Shown here: piece by piece, positions 43,473-50,831 of the stretch
Layout: every line of letters begins with the position of its first letter
How positions within the stretch are numbered: position 1 is the stretch's first letter
Notes under the pieces: model-generated
What the model saw: only the letters and a program-made list of their open reading frames with translations
What the model was told of the DNA's origin: nothing
The model's database searches: none
Position numbers and translations under genes: made by a program
Source of the DNA: Thiosulfativibrio zosterae
GTDB taxonomy: Bacteria > Pseudomonadota > Gammaproteobacteria > Thiomicrospirales > Thiomicrospiraceae
Assembly: GCF_011398155.1 (NCBI RefSeq)
Contig: NZ_AP021888.1
Span: 1,595,501-1,659,500, forward strand
Direction of reading: 5' to 3'
DNA length: 64,000 nt

Positions 43473-43773
43473 GCAGACTAAAGTCTACACCCCACAGTTT
43501 TGCAGGATTTGAGGCGAAGGCTTTAGCCTTCTTTTTTGACAGAATCGCGCAACTGAGCAGACTCAAGTCTGCGCCCCATATTTCAATTCAATCGGGGTGA
43601 AGGCTTTAGCCTTCCTTTTGGCATCATCGCAAAACTTAGCAGACTAAAGTCTGCGCCCCATAGTTTTGCAGGATTTGGGGCGAAGGCTTTAGCCTTCCTT
43701 TTGGCATCATCGCAAAACTTTGCAGGCTAAAGCCTGCGCCCCGTATTTCAATCCAATAGGGGCGAGGCCTTTT
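43473..43773. repeat. 83-bp-period tandem array of paired hairpins
   Basis: Two palindromes alternate. Type A, GCAGACTAAAGTCTGC and variants, starts at 43473, 43557, 43639 and 43722. Type B, GAAGGCTTTAGCCTTC, starts at 43516, 43599 and 43682, with a broken fourth near 43759. The unit is 82-84 bp with GCGCCCC after most A elements. Several units keep compensating changes (GTCTAC, GACTCAAGTC, GGCTAAAGCC), so pairing is under selection or recently copied. It lies 3' of nasS. Confidence 0.85.
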
Positions 43774-43776
43774 GAT

Positions 43777-44826
43777 TTAAATTTTTAGAAATGTTTGGGT
43801 TAAATCGGGACGATAAACTTCTGTGGCTAGATGTTCTATAGAAACGGTTTCTGTTATTTGCCCTAGCGTTTGCATTTGGGTGAGTATCCATAATGCGTCT
43901 TGAATTTTGGGGAGATTGGCGTGATCTTTATAGGGTTTTGCAAACTCAGGCACCAAACGACAGGTTTGACTGGTTGGGTGACAGACTTTTCCAGCAAACG
44001 CATATTCCAATGCCGTTTGCGGCACCCCGACATACTCGGGCATAGACAAAAATGTCATTAACTGTGGATGATTTTCAGCCTTATCAATCCAAGCACTGGC
44101 TTGATAGAGGGCTTGCACCAATTTGGCGTGCTCTTCAGTATGGATTTCAGCCCATTCTTGAGTAACGCCCAAGACTTTTTCGGGAGCGTTGTTCCAAATT
44201 TCATAACCCGTGATTAAGGTCACCCCCACCCCTCCTATAGCGGCATGGCTATTCCAAGGCTCGCCCACACAATAGCCATCAATCACATCTTCTGCCAGGG
44301 CTTGCACAACCCGTGCCGGCGGCACTACCATAATTTCGACCTGCTCTAAAGCAATGCCACCACTGACCAACCAGTGATTTAACAAGTAATAATGCATCGA
44401 ATAGGGAAACACCACTGCAAAACGCAATTTAGGTAAGCCAGCCGCCACACGCTGTTGAATCACTTGAGCCAAAGCACGGGCGGTTTGTTCAGGGGCATCC
44501 ATTAAATTATCTGCAACCGCTTCTAGCTCGGCAAATACTGAATTAGAAACACTGATGGCATTGCCATTTAACCCAAAAGAATAGGCCGTACAGAGCGGTT
44601 TTTTTAGTCCCCCTAACCCTAAAGTGCAAGACATAAGCATGGGCGCAAGCAGGTGCGCAGCTTGGTATTCACCAAACACCAATTTGTCGCGAATATTAGA
44701 CCAAGACACTTCTTTGCAAAGTTCAACATCCAACCCTAAATTGGCAAAAAACCCTAACTCTTTGGCAACCACAAGGGGCGCACTGTCGGTTAAGGCCGTA
44801 AATCCGATTTTTATCTTCTCTGACAT
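43777..44826 (-). CDS. nasS: Nitrate/nitrite sensor NasS, cytoplasmic NrtA-like
   Basis: About 349 residues from ATG 44826, the last of three consecutive ATGs, best spaced from AAAGGG. It has the NrtA fold marks KIGFTALTDSAPLVVAKELGFFANLGL, YSFGLNGNAISVSN and [17 protein letters not shown] but no signal peptide, so it is cytoplasmic. In NasST systems NasS binds NasT and releases it when nitrate or nitrite binds. It lies 10 bp after nasT, as expected. Confidence 0.88.
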   Translation of the reverse strand: MSEKIKIGFTALTDSAPLVVAKELGFFANLGLDVELCKEVSWSNIRDKLVFGEYQAAHLLAPMLMSCTLGLGGLKKPLCTAYSFGLNGNAISVSNSVFAELEAVADNLMDAPEQTARALAQVIQQRVAAGLPKLRFAVVFPYSMHYYLLNHWLVSGGIALEQVEIMVVPPARVVQALAEDVIDGYCVGEPWNSHAAIGGVGVTLITGYEIWNNAPEKVLGVTQEWAEIHTEEHAKLVQALYQASAWIDKAENHPQLMTFLSMPEYVGVPQTALEYAFAGKVCHPTSQTCRLVPEFAKPYKDHANLPKIQDALWILTQMQTLGQITETVSIEHLATEVYRPDLTQTFLKI

Positions 44827-44836
44827 CATCATCCCT

Positions 44837-45409
44837 TTACAACTGCATATCCAATACTTGGATAATATTTTGAGCCACTTCACTGACTGGCTTATTTTGA
44901 TCCATGGACATTTTCATAATGGCTTTATGCGCCTCGTCTTCTGTGGCTTTTTTATGCTTCATCAGCAAGGCTTTGGCTTTTTGCATTAAGCGACTGGTTT
45001 CCAATTCCGATTTGGTTTGTTGTAACTCGTCTTTGAGCGCTTGATACTCGCGAAATCTGGCCACCGCCACTTTCATAATACTTTTGACGCGTTCGGGTTG
45101 AACATGGCTTGAAATATAACCACTCACCCCCGAACGAATGGCTTGTTGAATCACCGCTTCGCTTTCTTCATCAGCAAACATCACCACCGGTAAAGGATTG
45201 TGTTTATTCAATAAAGACACACTTTCTAACATATCTCTATCAGGGCAATCCGTATCTATCACAATCATGTCGGGCATGACTTGGGCAATTTTCGCCAGTA
45301 AACTGGGGCCAGGCGCAACGCGCGAAACCACTTGATAACCTTGGTCTTGTAAGGCTTGACTCAATAACGCTGAACGCGCCGAGTCGTTATCCACTAACAT
45401 CACTTTCAC
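44837..45409 (-). CDS. nasT: ANTAR-domain antitermination regulator NasT
   Basis: 190 residues. A receiver-like domain (MKVMLVDNDSARSALLSQAL; MPDMIVIDTDCPD with the acceptor-position Asp) then a coiled-coil and ANTAR RNA-binding domain (LMQKAKALLMKHKKATEDEAHKAIMKMSMDQNKPVSEVAQNI). ANTAR proteins bind paired hexaloop hairpins in leader RNA and prevent formation of a terminator. Targets here should be the nasA leader (50578-50670) and perhaps the nrtA leader. The start overlaps the trpD2-like stop by the ATGA arrangement. Confidence 0.92.
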   Translation of the reverse strand: MKVMLVDNDSARSALLSQALQDQGYQVVSRVAPGPSLLAKIAQVMPDMIVIDTDCPDRDMLESVSLLNKHNPLPVVMFADEESEAVIQQAIRSGVSGYISSHVQPERVKSIMKVAVARFREYQALKDELQQTKSELETSRLMQKAKALLMKHKKATEDEAHKAIMKMSMDQNKPVSEVAQNIIQVLDMQL

Positions 45410-46398
45410 GATGTTTTCTCCCGAGCTTGCCAGAGTTGTTCCGCTTTTAACAAAGCGCGTTCAGGGGTAAGGTTTTCTAAGCCAACCAAAACCATGGCTA
45501 GGGTTTGCAAAATCGTCGCTTGCCCAAAAGCATTTTCAGCTTCCCCTAACCAAACCGCTTTTAGCAAATCCAGCTGCATTTCTTTTGAGGTTGGATCGGC
45601 ATTTTCAAAGGTTTTGGGCATTAAAAATGACCAGGCCTGGTTGTTTTTGGCGGCCTTGATGTCGGTTTGTTTGTCTGGACGCACTTCTGCTTCGCCGGCA
45701 TCGCCACAAAACGCTAGGGTTTGTGTTTTGCTGTTGAGTAAAGTAGCGGTGATTTGATGTAAATCGTCATAACCTTTGTGAAAAACCCCATGCACCGAAA
45801 CCTTGGCATTGAATGGGTTGAGCATTCTGGCCACTGTATGCACTGGCGAACGCAATCCAAGCTCGGCGCGGTGATCCATCAAGACTTTAATCTGCGGCAC
45901 AAAAGTTTCTGCAGGCACATAGACCAAATTTTGCTGTGTTAAGAGTTCGCCTGCGTGCGTTAAAGAGTTGGCAATCGGCCAATCTAAATACTCAACCACT
46001 TCTTGGGTATATAGACGCCCAGTATCGGTGCCAACGATGCCATGCAAACACACCTTATACCCTTGTTGCGCCAACACCTGTAATGCCAATAAATACCAAG
46101 GCAAAACCCGTCTTTTACCGGCATAACTGCCCCAATCCAAATCCACTTGAAAAGGCAGTACTGGCGTTTCAAACACTTCTCGCAGGGCTTCCACAAAACC
46201 GGCCGCTTCTTCGGGGGTTTCTTCTCGCACGCGTATCAACATTAAAAAAGCACCCAACTGCATATCAGTCACCTTGCCTTGCAAAATTTGCTGCATGGCG
46301 GCTTTGGCTTCGGCTTGCGTTAAGCTACGGCGGCGCTTTTGACCGCGCCCGATGGTTTGAATATAAAACTGAAACGGCACTTTATTAGGGGTGTTCAT
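45406..46398 (-). CDS. TrpD2/YbiB-like glycosyl transferase family protein
   Basis: 330 residues. Anthranilate-phosphoribosyltransferase-like fold: FYIQTIGRGQKRRRSLTQAEAKAAMQQILQGKVTDMQLGAFLMLIR matches the helical N-terminal domain, and DWGSYAGKRRVLPWYLLALQVLAQQGYKVCLHG matches the catalytic start, but the usual GTGGD loop is replaced, suggesting a non-tryptophan function such as the DNA-binding YbiB/TrpD2 type. Such genes are seen in nas clusters; the role is unknown. ATGA overlap with cysG upstream and nasT downstream. Copy 6 of the palindrome is at 45631-45640, encoding NNQAWSFLM. Confidence 0.75.
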   Translation of the reverse strand: MNTPNKVPFQFYIQTIGRGQKRRRSLTQAEAKAAMQQILQGKVTDMQLGAFLMLIRVREETPEEAAGFVEALREVFETPVLPFQVDLDWGSYAGKRRVLPWYLLALQVLAQQGYKVCLHGIVGTDTGRLYTQEVVEYLDWPIANSLTHAGELLTQQNLVYVPAETFVPQIKVLMDHRAELGLRSPVHTVARMLNPFNAKVSVHGVFHKGYDDLHQITATLLNSKTQTLAFCGDAGEAEVRPDKQTDIKAAKNNQAWSFLMPKTFENADPTSKEMQLDLLKAVWLGEAENAFGQATILQTLAMVLVGLENLTPERALLKAEQLWQAREKTS

Positions 46399-47837
46399 GC
46401 GGATTCCTGTGCATAAAATTGTTTTTCTGATTCGCTTAGGGCTTGCGGATTTAATAAGCGTTCTCTCACCCGAATCACCTCGCCCACCACTAACAAGGAA
46501 GGCGGCTTAATGGTTTGTTTTTCAATGGTCATGGCCAATTCTCCCAAAGTAGTGACCGTGGTCTTTTGGTTTGCGCGCGTCCCATTTTCAATAATCGCAG
46601 CAGGGGTATTGGGGTTCATACCATGCTCCAAAAGTCCGGCTTGAATTTGCGGGGCATTTTTGATGCCCATGTAAAACACCATGGTATCACCTGACTGTGC
46701 CAAACGGGCATAATCTACACCCTTGGCTCCGGCTTGCTGATGCCCAGTGACCAACACCACCGACTGCGAAAACTCGCGATGTGTCAGCGGAAAACCGGCA
46801 TAAGCCGAACAACCTGCCGCAGCGGTAATGCCAGGCACCACTTCAAAAGGCACCTTATGTTTAACCAACAATTCGGCTTCTTCGGCACCGCGTCCAAAAA
46901 TATAAGGATCGCCACCTTTTAAACGAGCCACCCGCTTACCTTCTTTGGCTAAATCCACCATTAATTGATTGATGTCTTGTTGCGGTAGCTTATGCCATTT
47001 ATCTTTTTTACCAACATAAATGCGTTCTGCCTCACGGCGCGCCATGTCTATAATTTCGGGGGCGACCAAACGGTCATACAACACCACATCGGCCTGTTGC
47101 AATAAGCGCAAGCCTTTAAAGGTCATTAGGTCTGGGTCACCTGGACCAGCGCCAATCAAATAAACTTCACCTTGCGGAATGGATTGGCCTTGCGTTTTAA
47201 CCTGTTCAAGCGCTTCATCCAAAATGTGTTCGGCTTCTTGTTGCGAACCATGCACGACCTTATCAATAAACAGTCCACTCAGTGTCGCTTCCCAGAAGGC
47301 TTTACGCCCATCTAAATCGGCAATCGCATCTTTCACTTTTTGACGATAAGCACCCACCAATTCGGTTAAGCGGCTGAACCCATGCGGAATCAACATTTCC
47401 AAGCGGGCCTTCATAATACGCGCTAACACCGGCGAACGGCCACCGGTTGAAACCGCTATGGTCATGGGCGCACGGTCAATAATAGCAGGTAAAATAAAAT
47501 CACAATACTCGGTTTGATCAGCGACATTCACTGGCACTTCTAGGGCTTTAAAGGTGTGATACACCGTCAGATTCACCGCTTGATCATCGGTGGCGCAAAT
47601 CACTAATTTGGGTTTGGGCATCTCCGCAATTAACTCAGTTTCAAATTCTGCCATGTGCCACACAATATGACCATGCGATAAATGAAACTTCATTTCATTG
47701 CCCAGCTTGGGTGCAATCACGGTCACTATGGCGCCCGACTTGATAAACAAATCTGCCTTACGCGCTGCCACCGCGCCGCCGCCCACAATTAAACAGGGTT
47801 GATTTTTGATATTGATAAATATTGGTAAATAATCCAT
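46395..47837 (-). CDS. cysG: Siroheme synthase CysG (three activities)
   Basis: About 480 residues from ATG 47837. The N-terminal precorrin-2 dehydrogenase/ferrochelatase part starts MDYLPIFINIKNQPCLIVGGGAVAARKADL (NAD motif GGGxVAxRK). The C-terminal uroporphyrinogen-III methyltransferase part starts VYLIGAGPGDPDLMTFKGLRLLQQADVVLYDRLV. Makes siroheme for the nitrite reductase NirB. It sits in the nasA operon, 14 bp after nasA, and its stop overlaps the trpD2-like start. The longer upstream reading frame inside nasA is rejected. Confidence 0.95.
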   Translation of the reverse strand: MDYLPIFINIKNQPCLIVGGGAVAARKADLFIKSGAIVTVIAPKLGNEMKFHLSHGHIVWHMAEFETELIAEMPKPKLVICATDDQAVNLTVYHTFKALEVPVNVADQTEYCDFILPAIIDRAPMTIAVSTGGRSPVLARIMKARLEMLIPHGFSRLTELVGAYRQKVKDAIADLDGRKAFWEATLSGLFIDKVVHGSQQEAEHILDEALEQVKTQGQSIPQGEVYLIGAGPGDPDLMTFKGLRLLQQADVVLYDRLVAPEIIDMARREAERIYVGKKDKWHKLPQQDINQLMVDLAKEGKRVARLKGGDPYIFGRGAEEAELLVKHKVPFEVVPGITAAAGCSAYAGFPLTHREFSQSVVLVTGHQQAGAKGVDYARLAQSGDTMVFYMGIKNAPQIQAGLLEHGMNPNTPAAIIENGTRANQKTTVTTLGELAMTIEKQTIKPPSLLVVGEVIRVRERLLNPQALSESEKQFYAQESA

Positions 47838-47851
47838 AGCTAACTTCTTTG

Positions 47852-50557
47852 TTAAGACAATTGAGTCACTTGCGACGCTAAAATTTCGGTGAGTTCTGGC
47901 ACACAACTCCCACAATTCGTGCCGGCCTTTAAGGCTTTGCCGAGGGCTTCCACCGTGGTTAGGTTTTGCTGTTGCATGGCTTCTAAAATGGTATTGATGC
48001 CAACGCCATAACAGGCGCAAATGGTTTTGCCCACATCCTTAACACCCGATGCACTGCCCGCCAAAATGCTGCGGCGGTTAAAGTCGTTGATTTGGGTTGC
48101 CGAAAATAAGTCGCCCAACCAGCTACGCGAAGGCAGCTGATGGCTGGGCGCTATAAATACCACCCCAACCAATCTGCCATCAGACAAAACCGCTGCACGA
48201 TAATGCCCAGCACGAGCATCTTCATACTCTAAAAAATCCTGATTTTCCTGCCAGTTTAGGCTTAATTTTGCCCAGGCCTGGTTATTTTTAGGCCAGTTTT
48301 TACCCGCAATTTCAATTCGGGTAAAGGCCTTGCCGGTTATTTTTGCCCAATAATCCAAGGCTTCTGTTTGATTGATTTGCACCGCGCTGAGTTGCTGGGT
48401 GGTTAAGATAAATCCGTGCCATGAGACTTCAAAAGGCACGATATTGACCACCGAATGTTTGGACTCTGGTTGCCCAGATAAGGCATCCACCCTAGGTGCT
48501 ACGCAAACATCTGCACGACCTTGGCTGGCATATTGCGCTGTCCAGTGCATGGGGGCAAAGAGTTCGCCGGGTCTTTGAGAGTCACTGATTTCCACTCGCC
48601 CAACATACTCACCATAGGTATTAAACACTTTGGCTAAAGCACCTGCTTTTAAGGCTAATTTTTCAGCATCTAACGGGTGAACCGTGACATAGGGTTCATC
48701 AATATGTGCCATGAGTTTGGGCGTTTTAGCGGTGCGTGTCATGGTATGCCATTGATCACGAATACGCCCCGTATTAAATATAAAAGGCGCTTCTGCAGAG
48801 GGCTTACTAAAAGGGGCTTGTGGGGTAATGGCAATCAATTTTGCTTTACGATTTGGCGTAAAAAACAAGCCATCCTCAAACATGCGTTTTTTGCCTTTTG
48901 GATGTTGCGCATTCACAGGCCATTGAACGGGTTTAAAATCGGCATACTCTTGTGCGGTGATTTGCGAAAATGCGGAGATATCAAAATCACGACTGCCATT
49001 ATTTTCAAACCCAGACAGCTGGGCGTGCTCTCTAAAAATATCGACTGCCGATCTATAATCAAACGCTTCTGGCCAGCCCATTTTTTTGGCCACTTCAGCT
49101 AAAATCCACCAATCAGGACGCGCCAATTCTGGGCCTTGGGTAAACTGGCGTTGTATCGAAAGGGTTCTATCCGAATTGGTCACTGCGCCATCGGTTTCCC
49201 CCCAAGTGAGTGCGGGTAACAAAATATTGCCAACGGCGGTGGTATCTGTGTGTTGATTGCAATCTTGCACTATGACGGTATCACAAGCTTGTAAAGCGGC
49301 TTTCACCGCATCGGCATTGGGCATAGACACCACGGGATTGGTGTTCATAATCCAAATGGCTTTAATTTTGCCCTCGGCCACGGCATTAAACATGTCCACC
49401 GCTTTCAAACCATTTTGTTGTGCCATATTGGGCGCCTGCCAAAAGCGTCGCACCAAATCGATATGCGCAGGATTGGCAAAATCCATGTGCGCTGCCAATT
49501 GATTGGCCAAACCACCCACTTCACGCCCGCCCATCGCATTGGGTTGCCCCGTAATTGAAAAAGGCCCAGCCCCTTCTTTACCAATACGCCCTGTCGCCAA
49601 ATGACAGTTAATAATCGCATTGGATTTATCCACGCCTGTGGTGGATTGATTGACACCTTGCGAATAAAGCGTAACCATTTTAGGGGTTTTGGCGGCTAAA
49701 TTTAACCAGGCCTGGAGGTCTTTAAGGGGCAAATCACATTGCTTTGCCAAAGCTTCAAGATCGCCCTGTAAACTTTGTGCCTGCGCTAAAGCGGCTTCAA
49801 ATCCCTCAGTGTGCTGCTGAATGTACTCGGAATCAAGCGCATCGTTTTGTGCTAAATACGCCAATAAGCCATTAAATAATGCCGCATCCATGCCGGGTTT
49901 AATGGCTAAATGGATATCAGCGATATCACAAGTGGCAGTGCGGCGCGGATCAATCACCACCACTTTTAAGTTTGGGCGCGCCTTTTTAACCGCTGCAATC
50001 CGCTGATACACAATGGGATGCGCCCAAGCGGTATTAGAACCGACGATGGTAATTAAATCGGCATGGTCTAAGTCTTCATAAGAACAAGGCACGGTATCAG
50101 AACCAAATGCGCGCTTATAGCCCACCACGGCTGAGGCCATGCACAAGCGTGAATTGGTATCAATATTAGCCGTGCCGATAAACCCTTTAATCAGTTTATT
50201 GGCGACATAATAGTCTTCGGTTAAAAATTGACCCGACACATAAAATGCCACCGCATCCGGGCCATATTCTTGAATAATTTGGGTGAGTCGTGAAGCGACT
50301 TCGGAAATGGCGGTCTGCCAATCAACGGTTTCCCCGTTAATTTGAGGGGCGAGCATACGGCCTTCAAAGCCAGTGGTTTCGCCAGCCGATGAACCTTTAA
50401 CACAAAGTTTGCCAAAGTTGGCTGGATGCAACTTGTCGCCCAACACTTTAACCTCTAAACCTTTAAGAGTCGTTTTGGTGGATACCTGCATACCGCAGCC
50501 TACGCCGCAATAGGGACAGTTAGTTTCAACCGTGTGAGTTTTGTTGGATGGATTCAA
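47852..50557 (-). CDS. nasA: Assimilatory nitrate reductase catalytic subunit
   Basis: 901 residues, molybdenum bis-MGD enzyme of the NasA/NarB type. An N-terminal [4Fe-4S] motif C-x2-C-x3-C (Cys14, 17, 21) with a fourth Cys near 52 (GKLCVKG); then the cofactor-binding lobes (GSNTAWAHPIVYQRI; SITGQPNAMGGREVGGL). A C-terminal BFD-type [2Fe-2S] domain (ICACYGVGINTI with NCGSCVPEL) probably accepts electrons from the NAD(P)H partner. Two palindrome copies fall inside, at 48272-48281 (NNQAWAKLS) and 49706-49715 (LQAWLNLAAK). Starts the operon nasA-cysG-trpD2-nasT-nasS. Confidence 0.95.
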   Translation of the reverse strand: MNPSNKTHTVETNCPYCGVGCGMQVSTKTTLKGLEVKVLGDKLHPANFGKLCVKGSSAGETTGFEGRMLAPQINGETVDWQTAISEVASRLTQIIQEYGPDAVAFYVSGQFLTEDYYVANKLIKGFIGTANIDTNSRLCMASAVVGYKRAFGSDTVPCSYEDLDHADLITIVGSNTAWAHPIVYQRIAAVKKARPNLKVVVIDPRRTATCDIADIHLAIKPGMDAALFNGLLAYLAQNDALDSEYIQQHTEGFEAALAQAQSLQGDLEALAKQCDLPLKDLQAWLNLAAKTPKMVTLYSQGVNQSTTGVDKSNAIINCHLATGRIGKEGAGPFSITGQPNAMGGREVGGLANQLAAHMDFANPAHIDLVRRFWQAPNMAQQNGLKAVDMFNAVAEGKIKAIWIMNTNPVVSMPNADAVKAALQACDTVIVQDCNQHTDTTAVGNILLPALTWGETDGAVTNSDRTLSIQRQFTQGPELARPDWWILAEVAKKMGWPEAFDYRSAVDIFREHAQLSGFENNGSRDFDISAFSQITAQEYADFKPVQWPVNAQHPKGKKRMFEDGLFFTPNRKAKLIAITPQAPFSKPSAEAPFIFNTGRIRDQWHTMTRTAKTPKLMAHIDEPYVTVHPLDAEKLALKAGALAKVFNTYGEYVGRVEISDSQRPGELFAPMHWTAQYASQGRADVCVAPRVDALSGQPESKHSVVNIVPFEVSWHGFILTTQQLSAVQINQTEALDYWAKITGKAFTRIEIAGKNWPKNNQAWAKLSLNWQENQDFLEYEDARAGHYRAAVLSDGRLVGVVFIAPSHQLPSRSWLGDLFSATQINDFNRRSILAGSASGVKDVGKTICACYGVGINTILEAMQQQNLTTVEALGKALKAGTNCGSCVPELTEILASQVTQLS

Positions 50558-50577
50558 AGTGACACCTAATCTCGAGT

Positions 50578-50619
50578 AAAAAAAAAGCCCACCCAGTTCG
50601 ATTGAACGGGGTGAGCTTC
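50578..50619 (-). terminator. Attenuator terminator in the nasA leader
   Basis: On the minus strand AAGCTCACCC-CGTTC-AATC-GAAC-TGGGTGGGCTT followed by nine Ts (arms about 50587-50597 and 50605-50618). This strong intrinsic terminator ends about 21 bp before the nasA ATG and would stop transcription unless NasT intervenes. Confidence 0.85.
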
Positions 50620-50626
50620 AACACTC
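50613..50626 (-). promoter_or_regulatory. ANTAR-type hexaloop hairpin in the nasA leader
   Basis: GAGTGTTGAAGCTC: a 4-bp stem (GAGU/GCUC) with loop GUUGAA. Its 3' side GCTC is also the 5' arm of the attenuator, so binding NasT here would prevent termination. The same motif (GTTGAT loop) is in the nrtA leader. A second hairpin of the usual pair is not obvious. Confidence 0.55.
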
Positions 50627-50677
50627 TAACCTTATGAAAATGAAAACGAAAATTGCTCTGCTTCGCGCCTAAGATAT

Positions 50678-50694
50678 AACAGACTATAGACCAA
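50678..50694 (-). promoter_or_regulatory. Sigma-54-like promoter of nasA
   Basis: TTGGTCTATAGTCTGTT on the minus strand, same GG-N10-GT spacing as the nrtA, nirB-operon and second nasT promoters. Start near 50667, giving a leader of about 110 nt. Confidence 0.55.
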
Positions 50695-50777
50695 CTTTAA
50701 TAGAACTATAAAAATCAATTACTTAGAGTTAATAGATTTAAAAAGCCACTTTAAAAGATGCTTGCTTTAAATCGATA

Positions 50778-50814
50778 TGCACCAAAAAGACTTCAAAATT
50801 TTTCTTTCGGTGCA
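50778..50814. promoter_or_regulatory. Two opposed NtrC-like half sites upstream of nasA
   Basis: TGCACC at 50778-50783 and GGTGCA at 50809-50814, 84-120 bp upstream of the -24 element. Each half matches the NtrC half consensus; spacing between them is larger than one classical 17-bp site, so they may be two sites, each half-degenerate. Confidence 0.5.
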
Positions 50815-50831
50815 TTCTAGAAAATCCGTTA

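Larger units (their letters stand above)
43132..43776. other. 645-bp region between nasS and nrtA
   Basis: From low to high coordinate it holds the nrtA leader with an ANTAR-type hairpin, a sigma-54-like promoter of nrtA, an NtrC-like half site, a terminator for the nasA-nasS operon, and an 83-bp-period tandem repeat of paired hairpins. No protein-coding gene is supported here. Confidence 0.7.

Noticed and set aside
43372-43566. 64-residue reading frame on the minus strand through the hairpin array
   Set aside because: It runs across the repeat units and terminator, has no convincing ribosome-binding site, and its coding pattern is explained by the repeats.
43473-43773. CRISPR array
   Set aside because: The period is about 83 bp, the 'spacers' are near identical, each unit has two palindromes and there are no cas genes.
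47838-48020. N-terminal extension of cysG into nasA
   Set aside because: The siroheme synthase family starts at MDYLPIF; the extension is an out-of-frame shadow of the nasA 3' end.
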